A stretch of 5,821 nucleotides of DNA. It comes from Acidobacteriota bacterium. GTDB lineage: Bacteria; Acidobacteriota; Polarisedimenticolia; Polarisedimenticolales; Polarisedimenticolaceae. Shown here one piece after another: positions 1 through 5,821 of the stretch; the first letter of the stretch is position 1; every line of letters begins with the position of its first letter. Position numbers and translations under genes: made by a program. The stretch lies in the NCBI GenBank assembly GCA_011773795.1, contig WVWW01000175.1:4880-10700 (forward strand). The letters run 5' to 3'. Below the pieces are notes generated by a model, which saw only the letters and a program-made list of their open reading frames with translations, was not told the DNA's origin and made no database searches.

Positions 1-8
1 GTAGGGGT

Positions 9-374
9 ATGGCTAGGAGGGTCCATGGCGACGTCCGGGGCAGGACGAAAGGGGCCTTCGAGGGCGTCTACGCCCTGGTGCGGCGCATCCCGAAAGGCCG
101 TGTGATGACCTACGGCCAGATCGCCACGCTCCTCGGGAACCGGCTCTCGCCGCGGGCGGTCGGCTGGGCGATGCACGGCTGCCCCGGCGACGTCCCGTGG
201 CACCGCGTGGTCAACGCCACGGGCGGCTGCTCGACCGACCGGCTGCCCGACGCACCGCTCGGGCTGCAACGCCACTTGCTCGAGGCCGAGGGGATCGAGT
301 TTCGCGACAACGGGACGCTCGACCTGGACGTCTATCGCTGGACGCCGCGCGAGGTCCGCACTACTCGAAAGTGA
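9..374 (+). CDS. Alkyltransferase-like (ATL) DNA repair protein, MGMT DNA-binding fold with Trp in place of the catalytic Cys
   Basis: This 121-residue protein has the C-terminal domain fold of O6-alkylguanine-DNA alkyltransferase. Visible landmarks are the helix-turn-helix segment GRVMTYGQIATLLG (about residues 30-43) with the nucleotide-rotating Tyr35, the 'arginine finger' Arg49 in SPRAVGWAM, and PWHRVV at residues 63-68. In true alkyltransferases this last motif is PCHR; here Trp64 (codon TGG at 198-200) replaces the acceptor cysteine. By family knowledge, ATL proteins (E. coli YbaZ, S. pombe Atl1) bind O6-alkylguanine lesions without repairing them and channel them to nucleotide excision repair. 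Its length fits that family. The start is uncertain: the purines at 3-7 lie too close to the ATG to be a good ribosome binding site, and no in-frame stop is visible before the window edge, so a start outside the window is possible. Its 3' end overlaps tyrS on the opposite strand by 14 bases. Confidence 0.9.
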   Translation: MARRVHGDVRGRTKGAFEGVYALVRRIPKGRVMTYGQIATLLGNRLSPRAVGWAMHGCPGDVPWHRVVNATGGCSTDRLPDAPLGLQRHLLEAEGIEFRDNGTLDLDVYRWTPREVRTTRK

Positions 375-1599
375 CCCGCGCGAACCGCCGCTTGCCCACC
401 TTGATCAGCTTCCGATCGCCGGCGGCGACGGGAATCTCCAGGACGCCGGCGCCGATCTGCTCGCCATCCACGCGCACCGCACGCTGTTTGAGCAACCGGT
501 TGACTTCGGTCTTGGACGCCGCGAGCCCCAGCTCGGTCAGGAGTCTCGGCAGGAACGCCGTGCCGTCTCCGGCGGGGAAGCGGTGCTCCGCGATCTCGTC
601 CGGGGTCCCGCCCTCGCGGAACACCCGCTCGAACTCCTCGCGCGCCTCCCGGGCCGCGGCCTCGCCGTGGAAGTCGGTGATGATCCGCATGGCCAGGCCT
701 TCCTTGGCCTTCTTGGGGTGCAGCTCGCCGCTGCCGACGAGGCCCTTGAGCCGCTCGATGCCCTCCAGGGACACGTCCGTACACAGCTCGTAATAGCGCC
801 ACATCAGATCGTCGCCGATCGACATCGTCTTGCCGTAGATGTCCCTCGGGGCGTCGTCGACGCCGACGTAGTTGCCCAGCGACTTCGACATCTTCTCGGC
901 GCCGTCGAGCCCCTCGAGCAGCGGTGTCGTCAGCACGACCTGCGGCTCGAGGCCGTACGACGGCATGATGTCGCGGCCGACGTTGAGGTTGAACAGCTGG
1001 TCGGTGCCGCCGAGCTCGACGTCCGCTTCGAGGTCCACCGAGTCGTACGCCTGCGCCAGCGGGTAGAGAAACTCGTGGACGCCGATCGCCTGGCCCTTCT
1101 CGTAGCGTTGCTTGAAGTCGTTCCGCTCGAGCATGCGCGCCACGTTGTAGGACGCCGCCAGCCGGATGAAACCGTCCGCATCCAGCGCCCCGAGCCATTC
1201 GCGGTTGAAACGAATCTCGGTCACCTCGGGGTCGAGGATCTTGAAGCACTGTCGTTTGTAGGTCTCGGCGTTCTCGACGATCTGCTCGCGCGTCAGCGCC
1301 GGGCGCGTCTTGGAGCGGCCGGTCGGGTCGCCGATCATCCCGGTGAAGTCCCCGATCAGGAAGATCACGCGGTGCCCGCAGTCCTGGAACTGCCGCATCT
1401 TGCGCAGCAGCACCGTGTGGCCGAGGTGGATGTCCGGCGCGGTGGGATCGAAGCCCACCTTGACGGTCAGCGGCCGGCCGGCCTCGCGTGCCTCGGTGAG
1501 GCGTTTGCGTAAGCCGTCCTCGGTCACGACGTCGACCGCGCCGCGCAACAGCCGCGGCATCTGCTCCTCGACCGGCGGGAACTTCTTTCGGTCCGCCAC
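361..1599 (-). CDS. tyrS: Tyrosyl-tRNA synthetase (EC 6.1.1.1)
   Basis: This cytoplasmic class I aminoacyl-tRNA synthetase charges tRNA-Tyr with tyrosine using ATP. From the chosen start it has 412 residues, normal for the family. The catalytic core carries the HIGH-type signature HLGH (residues 58-61) after GFDPTAPDI, the tyrosine-pocket region YDSVDLEADVELGGTDQLFN (about 185-204), and KMSKS (236-240). An S4-like tRNA-binding domain follows at about 351-410. The 'PTAPDIHLGHTVLLRKM' style resembles the TyrS type 2 / TyrZ group rather than E. coli TyrS. The start is placed at GTG 1597-1599 because GGAGGAGG lies 4 bases upstream (1604-1611) and family similarity begins just after it. An in-frame ATG at 1624-1626 would add nine residues (MAALRGGGR) but has a weaker ribosome binding site. 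It is last of the minus-strand genes, 36 bases after radC, and ends in TAG inside the ATL gene's 3' end. Confidence 0.97.
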   Translation of the reverse strand: MADRKKFPPVEEQMPRLLRGAVDVVTEDGLRKRLTEAREAGRPLTVKVGFDPTAPDIHLGHTVLLRKMRQFQDCGHRVIFLIGDFTGMIGDPTGRSKTRPALTREQIVENAETYKRQCFKILDPEVTEIRFNREWLGALDADGFIRLAASYNVARMLERNDFKQRYEKGQAIGVHEFLYPLAQAYDSVDLEADVELGGTDQLFNLNVGRDIMPSYGLEPQVVLTTPLLEGLDGAEKMSKSLGNYVGVDDAPRDIYGKTMSIGDDLMWRYYELCTDVSLEGIERLKGLVGSGELHPKKAKEGLAMRIITDFHGEAAAREAREEFERVFREGGTPDEIAEHRFPAGDGTAFLPRLLTELGLAASKTEVNRLLKQRAVRVDGEQIGAGVLEIPVAAGDRKLIKVGKRRFARVTFE

Positions 1600-1603
1600 G
1601 CGT

Positions 1604-1611
1604 CCTCCTCC
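1604..1611 (-). promoter_or_regulatory. Ribosome binding site of tyrS (supports GTG start)
   Basis: The minus strand reads GGAGGAGG here, followed by four bases (ACGC) and then GTG at 1599-1597. This is a near-ideal Shine-Dalgarno match and is the main reason to prefer the GTG over the ATG at 1626, which would place this sequence inside the coding region. Confidence 0.7.
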
Positions 1612-1635
1612 ACGAAGAGCCGCCATTCTAGCGCC

Positions 1636-2295
1636 TCACAGCAATCCGCGTTCGCGCAGGCTGGTGAACCCGTCGAGCGTCACGATCAGGTGATCGTAGA
1701 GCTCGATCCCGAACAACTCCGACGCGCGGCGGATGGACGCCGTGAATTCGACGTCCTCGGTCGACGGGTCGGGGCAGCCGGAGGGGTGGTTGTGCGCCAG
1801 GATGAAGGCCAGCGCCAGGTGCTTCACCGCCGGGTAGAGGATCTCGCGCGGGTGCGTCCGCGTCGTGTTGAGCGACCCGATGGACAGGGTCTCGCGGTGG
1901 ACCACGCAGTTCTGGGCATCGAGGTAGATCCCGACGAGGTGCTCCCGCCGGGCCCGCGCGAGCTGCCGCACCAAGCGCCACGCCGCCCGCGGGCCGTCGA
2001 TACGCGGCCGCCGCGGCCGTCGCTTCCCGGCGGCACGGCGGCGCAGCTCGAAGGCCGCCACGACGCGACGGGCGACGGCCGGGCCGATCCCGGGCACGCG
2101 GGTCCACTCGCGCACGCTGCGCCGCGAGATCCGCTCCAGGCCCTCGCGGCGCAAGAGCGCGATGCAGGCGGCCGCCGCGCGGGCATCGCGCCTGCCGTCG
2201 CCGGCCAGGATGGCGACAAGCTCACCGTCGGTGAGCGCGGACGGGCCGTGCTCACAGAGCCGGGTCAACGGCCTCAGCGCGTGTGCGAGTTCCAA
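1636..2295 (-). CDS. radC: RadC family protein (HhH + JAMM/MPN+ metalloprotein)
   Basis: This 219-residue protein has the RadC layout. The N-terminal part reads RPLTRLCEHGPSALTDGEL (about residues 8-26), which aligns in style to the RPRERL...GxxxLsDxEL family start. A helix-hairpin-helix follows (VPGIGPAVARRVVAAFELRRR, about 67-87). The C-terminal JAMM domain has Glu118 and HNHPSG at 168-173, with Ser178 and Asp181 completing the HxHx7Sx2D zinc motif. All canonical metal-site residues are therefore present. Position 174, commonly Asp or Asn in RadC, is Cys. The family was once linked to DNA repair, but its biochemical role is not settled, so no function is asserted. The start is a TTG at 2293-2295, supported by GAGGAG eight bases upstream and by the family-like N-terminus; no alternative ATG or GTG lies nearby in frame. 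It sits 51 bases after purN and 36 before tyrS. Confidence 0.93.
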   Translation of the reverse strand: MELAHALRPLTRLCEHGPSALTDGELVAILAGDGRRDARAAAACIALLRREGLERISRRSVREWTRVPGIGPAVARRVVAAFELRRRAAGKRRPRRPRIDGPRAAWRLVRQLARARREHLVGIYLDAQNCVVHRETLSIGSLNTTRTHPREILYPAVKHLALAFILAHNHPSGCPDPSTEDVEFTASIRRASELFGIELYDHLIVTLDGFTSLRERGLL

Positions 2296-2300
2296 GGCGT

Positions 2301-2319
2301 CGTCTCCTCGACAGAGACG
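2301..2319 (-). promoter_or_regulatory. Small hairpin overlapping the radC ribosome binding site
   Basis: Bases 2301-2306 (CGTCTC) and 2314-2319 (GAGACG) are a perfect 6-bp inverted repeat around a 7-base loop. On the minus-strand transcript the 3' arm plus loop contain the radC Shine-Dalgarno GAGGAG (2304-2309): half is in the stem and half in the loop. If it folds, it could lower initiation at the TTG start. A 6-bp stem can arise by chance in such GC-rich DNA, so regulation is inference only. Confidence 0.35.
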
Positions 2320-2346
2320 GAGGCCGGGACCGGGGCGGGCGGCGGA

Positions 2347-2958
2347 TCAGGGGGCGGCGTGCGTGCGACGGCCCTCGAGCCGCACGCCGGCGAAGAACCG
2401 GGAGACCGCCTGCGGGTAGATCCGATGCTCCTGCTCGAGGATGCGCCGGGACAGCGAGCTCTCGGTGTCGTCGTCATGCACGGGCACGGAGGCCTGCAGG
2501 ATGATCGGACCGTGGTCGCACTCCTCGTCGACGAAGTGGACGGTGCAGCCGGCGACCTTGACGCCGTACTCCAGCGCCTGGCGCTGCGCGTCGAGGCCCG
2601 GGAACGCCGGCAGCAGCGAGGGATGGATGTTGAGCATGCGGTGGCGGAACGCATCGACCATCACCGGCGTCAGCAACCGCATGTAGCCGGCCAGGCAGAC
2701 GAGATCGACGCGATAGCGTTGCAGCGTCTCGACCACGGCGGCGTCGTGTGCGCGGCGCGGTTTGACCTTCTTGTGGTCGACGACCTCGGTGGCCACCCCG
2801 AGCTCCTCGGCGCGGCGCAAGCCCTCCGCAGCGGGGACGTTGGAGAGCACGACCACCGGATCCGCGTCGATCGCGCCCGACCGCATGGCCTCGACCAGCG
2901 AGACCATGTTGCTGCCGCGGCCCGAGATCAGGATGCCGACGCGGCCGCGCTCAGACAT
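2347..2958 (-). CDS. purN: Phosphoribosylglycinamide formyltransferase (GAR transformylase, EC 2.1.2.2)
   Basis: PurN transfers a formyl group from 10-formyltetrahydrofolate to GAR, the third step of de novo purine synthesis, in the cytoplasm. The protein has 203 residues, close to the usual 190-215. It opens with ILISGRGSNM (residues 10-19), the phosphate-binding loop, and carries the catalytic block LNIHPSLLPAFPG with Asn110 and His112. The matching catalytic Asp148 is in DHGPIILQ. These correspond to Asn106, His108 and Asp144 of the E. coli enzyme. The ATG at 2956-2958 is chosen because it starts directly before the conserved N-terminal strand and follows AAGAGGT (2964-2970) at good spacing; an open frame continuing upstream to 3189 is out-of-frame purM sequence. 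It overlaps purM by 8 bases (ATGTCTGA), which suggests translational coupling. Confidence 0.97.
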   Translation of the reverse strand: MSERGRVGILISGRGSNMVSLVEAMRSGAIDADPVVVLSNVPAAEGLRRAEELGVATEVVDHKKVKPRRAHDAAVVETLQRYRVDLVCLAGYMRLLTPVMVDAFRHRMLNIHPSLLPAFPGLDAQRQALEYGVKVAGCTVHFVDEECDHGPIILQASVPVHDDDTESSLSRRILEQEHRIYPQAVSRFFAGVRLEGRRTHAAP

Positions 2959-3982
2959 AGCGCACCTCTTGGTCGCCCGAAACGACCTCGCCGATCCGCA
3001 GGTGCGCTTCGTCCTGCTCGTCGAGGTGGCGCTCCAGCGCCGCCGCCTCGTCCGGCGCGACGATTGCGACCATCCCGATGCCCATGTTGAACGTACGGAA
3101 CATCTCGTCCTCTTCGACCCCCCCACGCGTGGCGAGGTAGCGGTACAGCGCTGGGACCTCCCAGGCGGCCCGGTCGATCCGCACGGCACAACCGTCGGGC
3201 AGCACGCGGGGCAGGTTGTCCGTCAGCCCCCCGCCGGTGATGTGCGCCAGGGCGTGCATCCGTCCGAGCGCCCCGGACAAGGCCGGAAGGTAGCTCTTGT
3301 GCTCCGCGAGCAGGACCTCGCCGACGGTCTCCCCCAGCTCGTCGATCGGGTCGTCGATCCCGAGGCCGGCGATCTCGAACAGGATCTTCCGCGCGAGCGA
3401 GAACCCGTTGGTATGCATGCCCGACGAGGGCAGGCCGATCAGCAGATCTCCCTCGCGAACGGCGGATCCGTCGAGCACGGCGCCACGGTCGACCAGGCCG
3501 ACGATGAAGCCGGCGACGTCGTACTCGCCGTCGGCGTAGAAGCCCGGCATCTCGGCGGTCTCGCCGCCGAGCAGCGCGCAGCCGTTCTCGCGGCACCCCG
3601 CGGCCAACCCCTCGACGACGGAGGCCAGCACGCCGGGCTCGAGCCGGCCGGTCGCGACGTAGTCCAGGAAGAACAGCGGCCGGGCGCCCTGCACCAGGAT
3701 GTCGTTGACGCAGTGGTTGACCAGGTCGCGCCCGACGGTGTCGTGGATGCCGCTGGCGAAGGCCGCCTTGAGCTTGGTGCCGACGCCGTCCGCGCTCGCG
3801 ACCAGGACCGGCTCCGCAAGCCCTTCGATCGGCGGCCGGAACAGCCCGCCGAAGCTGCCCAGGTCGGCCAGCACGCCGGCGGTTCGCGTCGACTCGACCA
3901 GCTCCTTGATGCGCCGCAGGGCTTCGTCCTGGGCATCGATGTCGACTCCCGCGTCGCGGTAGGTCAGGCCTTTCTTTTCCAT
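2951..3982 (-). CDS. purM: Phosphoribosylformylglycinamidine cyclo-ligase (AIR synthetase, EC 6.3.3.1)
   Basis: PurM closes the imidazole ring, converting FGAM plus ATP to AIR, step five of de novo purine synthesis; the family works as a cytoplasmic homodimer. The 343-residue length is standard. Family motifs appear in order: YRDAGVDID (8-16), DGVGTKL (65-71), NHCVNDILVQGA (89-100), GGETAEMPGFY (139-149), LPSSGMHTNGFSLAR (184-198), HITGGGLTDNLPRVL (247-261) and FNMGIGM (298-304). The ATG at 3980-3982 is preceded by GAGGA (3989-3993) at normal spacing, and the protein begins right where the family does. It lies 78 bases after purF, behind a strong hairpin, and its last codons overlap the purN start. 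No residue of the recognised motifs is missing. Confidence 0.98.
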   Translation of the reverse strand: MEKKGLTYRDAGVDIDAQDEALRRIKELVESTRTAGVLADLGSFGGLFRPPIEGLAEPVLVASADGVGTKLKAAFASGIHDTVGRDLVNHCVNDILVQGARPLFFLDYVATGRLEPGVLASVVEGLAAGCRENGCALLGGETAEMPGFYADGEYDVAGFIVGLVDRGAVLDGSAVREGDLLIGLPSSGMHTNGFSLARKILFEIAGLGIDDPIDELGETVGEVLLAEHKSYLPALSGALGRMHALAHITGGGLTDNLPRVLPDGCAVRIDRAAWEVPALYRYLATRGGVEEDEMFRTFNMGIGMVAIVAPDEAAALERHLDEQDEAHLRIGEVVSGDQEVRYV

Positions 3983-3998
3983 GCTAGATCCTCGGCTC

Positions 3999-4030
3999 TC
4001 GACCCGAACATGCGCGCGTTCCCGGGTCGA
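3999..4030 (-). repeat. Perfect 8-bp inverted repeat (hairpin) in the purF-purM gap
   Basis: TCGACCCG (3999-4006) and CGGGTCGA (4023-4030) are exact reverse complements. On the minus-strand transcript the stem continues, after a two-base bulge (GG), with AAC/GTT (three more pairs) closing an eight-base GC-rich loop. No T-run follows; the sequence runs on through the purM ribosome binding site (GAGGA, 3989-3993), which begins six bases past the stem. It is therefore not a canonical intrinsic terminator. It could be an RNA processing or stability element, a transcription pause, or an operator for a dimeric protein. It occupies about 40 percent of the purF-purM gap. Confidence 0.6.
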
Positions 4031-4060
4031 AACCAGCCCCTCGGTTGTGCGCCGGCAACG

Positions 4061-5446
4061 TCATCGCCGGCTCTTCTCGAACAGGCGCAGCTGGGCCGAT
4101 TCCGCGCGCGGCAGGTCCACCGGCTGCTGGTTCGTCCAGCATGCCGTGCACAACTCGTCGCGTGTACGCCGCGCCGCCTCGAGCATGCCCTCGAGCGACA
4201 GGAAGCCCAGGCTGTCCGCGTTCACGAAACGGCCGATCTCCTCCACCGACTGCGTCGACGCGATCAGCTCGTCCTGATCCGGGGTATCGATGCCGTAGCG
4301 GCAGGGCCCGATCGTCGGCGGGCAGGAGATCCGCACGTGGACCTCGCGGGCGCCCGCGTCCCGGCACAGCTGCACGATCTTGCGGCTGGTCGTGCCGCGA
4401 ACGATGGAGTCGTCGATCAGCGCGATCCGCTTGCCCGCCAGGATCTCGCGCACGGGATTGAGCTTGATGCGCACGCCGAAGTTGCGGATCTGCTGCGTCG
4501 GCTCGATGAACGTCCGGCCGATGTAGTGATTGCGAACGAGACCCATGTCGTAGGGCACGCCGGAAGCCGTGGCGAAGCCGTGGGCGGCGAACACCCCCGA
4601 ATCCGGCACGGGGACGACCACGTCGACGTCGCAGGGACGCTCCTCCCAGAGTTTCTGCCCGAGCCTCTTGCGCACCGCCTGAACGGACTCGCCGAACAGC
4701 TGGCTGTCGGGACGCGCGAAGTAGACGTGCTCGAAGAAGCAGGAGGCCCTTCGCGCCGCCTCGAACGGCTTGAAGGAGTGCAGCCCACCCACATCCACCA
4801 CGACGACCTCGCCACGCTCGACGTCGCGAACGAACTCCGCACCGATCAGGTCGAAAGCGCACGTCTCGCTGGCCACGACCCACGAGCCGTCGACCTTCCC
4901 GATCGAGAGCGGCCGGAAGCCGTGCGGATCACGGGCGGCGATCATGCGTCCCGGAGTGATCGCGAGCAGCGAATAGGCGCCGCGCATGTGCCGCAGGGCC
5001 TCCACCAGCGCGTCCACGACGTCGGCGTGGGGCGCCCTGGCGGCCAGGTGCAGGATCGTCTCCGTGTCGCTGGTGGTCTGGAAGATCGAACCGTCGGACT
5101 CCAGCTCGTCGCGAACGAGCGCGGCGTTCACCAGGTTGCCGTTGTGGGCGACCGCGATCGGCCCGCGGTGGTGGTGCAGCAGGACCGGCTGCGCGTTGTT
5201 CGAGTTCGAATCGCCCGAGGTCGAGTAGCGCACGTGTCCGATGGCCACGTCACCCTCGAGCTGATCGAGCACACGGCGGGTGAAGACCTCGTCGACCTGG
5301 CCCATGCCGGCGTGGCGCCGGAACTCGTTTCCGGTCGCCGTGACGATGCCGCTCGACTCCTGCCCGCGATGCTGCAGGGCGTAGAGCGACAGGTAGGCCA
5401 TGGTGGCGGCCTCCCGGTGACCGAAGATTCCTACGATGCCGCACAT
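4061..5446 (-). CDS. purF: Amidophosphoribosyltransferase (glutamine PRPP amidotransferase, EC 2.4.2.14)
   Basis: PurF makes phosphoribosylamine from PRPP and glutamine, the committed first step of de novo purine synthesis. From the chosen start it has 461 residues. The N-terminal Ntn glutaminase begins MCGIVGIFGH with nucleophile Cys2, and has HVRYSTSG (Arg73), HNGN (101-104) and Asp127 for glutamine binding. The C-terminal phosphoribosyltransferase domain has the PRPP loop ALIDDSIVRGTTS (342-354). Cys236, Cys382, Cys433 and Cys436 occupy places matching the four Fe-S ligands of B. subtilis PurF, so an oxygen-sensitive [4Fe-4S] form is likely. The ATG at 5444-5446 puts Cys at position 2, as in forms matured by Met removal only. 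A GTG at 5465-5467 would add a short leader but has no visible ribosome binding site; an in-frame TAA lies just upstream of that. It is preceded by purB and followed by purM. Confidence 0.97.
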   Translation of the reverse strand: MCGIVGIFGHREAATMAYLSLYALQHRGQESSGIVTATGNEFRRHAGMGQVDEVFTRRVLDQLEGDVAIGHVRYSTSGDSNSNNAQPVLLHHHRGPIAVAHNGNLVNAALVRDELESDGSIFQTTSDTETILHLAARAPHADVVDALVEALRHMRGAYSLLAITPGRMIAARDPHGFRPLSIGKVDGSWVVASETCAFDLIGAEFVRDVERGEVVVVDVGGLHSFKPFEAARRASCFFEHVYFARPDSQLFGESVQAVRKRLGQKLWEERPCDVDVVVPVPDSGVFAAHGFATASGVPYDMGLVRNHYIGRTFIEPTQQIRNFGVRIKLNPVREILAGKRIALIDDSIVRGTTSRKIVQLCRDAGAREVHVRISCPPTIGPCRYGIDTPDQDELIASTQSVEEIGRFVNADSLGFLSLEGMLEAARRTRDELCTACWTNQQPVDLPRAESAQLRLFEKSRR

Positions 5447-5493
5447 GTCAACAAGCCCTGCCCGCACGCCGCGGAAAACCGGACGAAGCCGTG

Positions 5494-5499
5494 ATTATA
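5494..5499 (-). promoter_or_regulatory. Possible -10 box (TATAAT) upstream of purF
   Basis: The minus strand carries an exact TATAAT in the 68-base purB-purF gap (5447-5514), about 48 bases before the purF ATG. Such an AT-rich hexamer stands out in this GC-rich sequence. The hexamer 17 bases upstream (ACGAAT, 5517-5522) is a poor -35 match, and the box includes the in-frame TAA that closes the frame ahead of purF. An internal purF promoter is possible but weakly supported. I see no riboswitch in this gap. Confidence 0.25.
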
Positions 5500-5514
5500 G
5501 CTCCCCCGGTCACC

Positions 5515-5821
5515 TCATTCGTCGGCGAATACGCGGTCGAAGATCACGCCCGCGTTCTGCAGCAACCCCTGCGCGTCGAAACACGCGTCGAGCGTTGCCG
5601 CGTCGAGCACCTCGCCGACGGCGGGGTCGTTTTCGAGCGCCTCGCGGAACTGCCCCGTCCCGGCCCAGGTCGCCATCGCGTTGCGCTGCACGATGTCGTA
5701 GGCGGCCTCGCGGGAAAGCCCCGCGGCGTTCAACGCGAGCAGTACTTTCTGAGAGAAGATCAGGCCGCGCGTGAGCTGCATGTTCTGTTGCATGCGCTCC
5801 GGGTAGACGTGCAGCTCGGCC
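5515..5821 (-). CDS. purB: Adenylosuccinate lyase, C-terminal part (EC 4.3.2.2), cut by the window edge
   Basis: Only the last 101 residues are visible; the N-terminal portion with the catalytic residues lies beyond the right edge. The open frame runs to the edge (it reads AELHVYPERMQQNM before continuing), so internal methionines should not be taken as the start. The segment VYPERMQQNMQLTRGLIFSQ and the following EAAYDIVQRNAM are the typical C-terminal helical region of bacterial PurB of the fumarase/aspartase superfamily. By family, PurB cleaves SAICAR to AICAR and adenylosuccinate to AMP, each time releasing fumarate. It ends in TGA at 5515-5517, 68 bases before the purF start, in the same direction, which fits a purine operon. 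Identification rests on this C-terminal segment plus the purF-purM-purN context. Confidence 0.9.
   Translation of the reverse strand, partial: AELHVYPERMQQNMQLTRGLIFSQKVLLALNAAGLSREAAYDIVQRNAMATWAGTGQFREALENDPAVGEVLDAATLDACFDAQGLLQNAGVIFDRVFADE

Noticed and set aside
339..356. GGAC...GTCC inverted repeat near the ATL/tyrS ends as a shared terminator.
   Set aside because: Only four base pairs around a ten-base loop and no T-run on either side, so it is not distinguishable from chance in this composition.
583..1512. A 309-codon plus-strand open frame antisense to tyrS.
   Set aside because: It is a codon-aligned shadow of tyrS, which carries HLGH and KMSKS and is certain.
1690..3090. A 466-codon plus-strand open frame antisense to radC and purN.
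   Set aside because: It has the same cause: it is codon-aligned with both radC and purN and runs through the short gap between them. It is low-complexity, Arg/Ala/Asp-rich and motif-free.
3983..4060. Intrinsic terminator between purF and purM.
   Set aside because: The hairpin is strong, but no T-run follows its stem on the minus strand, and the purM ribosome binding site comes immediately after.
2762..5494. A 910-codon plus-strand open frame antisense to purN, purM and purF.
   Set aside because: It is in exact codon register with purM and purF on the minus strand, so it stays open simply because those genes avoid TTA, CTA and TCA codons in GC-rich DNA. It has no recognisable domain, and its composition is a mirror of the real genes. 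The true genes have full family motifs.
5447..5514. Possible purine riboswitch or PUR-box leader before purF.
   Set aside because: The gap is only 68 bases and has no recognisable purine aptamer core or paired operator; only a TATAAT box stands out.
1..5821. Undescribed multi-gene system, mobile element, CRISPR array or defence island.
   Set aside because: Every substantial reading frame that is not an antisense shadow belongs to a known family, and no direct repeats, terminal inverted repeats, transposase or integrase sequences were seen.

Overview
The window comes from a GC-rich bacterium (roughly two-thirds G+C by eye; no ambiguous bases). Five complete genes and one partial gene lie on the minus strand, with one gene on the plus strand at the left edge. 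Nearly the whole window is coding. The proteins are ordinary bacterial housekeeping types. I cannot place the organism below 'high-GC bacterium'; PurF with four candidate Fe-S cysteines and a type-2-like TyrRS fit many phyla.

Reading the minus strand in its 5'->3' direction (right to left): the C-terminal 101 residues of adenylosuccinate lyase (purB, cut by the right edge); a 68-base gap with a TATAAT-like box; amidophosphoribosyltransferase (purF); a 78-base gap with a strong perfect hairpin; AIR synthetase (purM); GAR formyltransferase (purN), overlapping purM by 8 bases; a 51-base gap with a small hairpin over the ribosome binding site; a RadC-family JAMM protein (radC, TTG start); and tyrosyl-tRNA synthetase (tyrS, probable GTG start). 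The spacing suggests one transcription unit, purB-purF-purM-purN-radC-tyrS. On the plus strand, at the left edge, an alkyltransferase-like (ATL) DNA repair protein converges on tyrS, and the two coding ends overlap by 14 bases.

Together purF (step 1), purN (step 3), purM (step 5) and purB (step 8 and AMP formation) supply part of de novo purine synthesis. The other pur genes (purD, purL/Q/S, purC, purE/K, purH) are not in the window. RadC and TyrRS have no direct biochemical link to the purine pathway and probably ride on the same transcript. RadC and ATL are both repair-associated by family, but face opposite directions.

I see no rRNA, tRNA, CRISPR array, insertion sequence, prophage or recognisable riboswitch, and no evidence of an undescribed multi-gene system. 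The points worth a second look are small: the intergenic hairpin before purM, the hairpin on the radC ribosome binding site, the Trp-for-Cys ATL active site, the coding overlap between ATL and tyrS, and PurF having Fe-S cysteines but apparently no propeptide.
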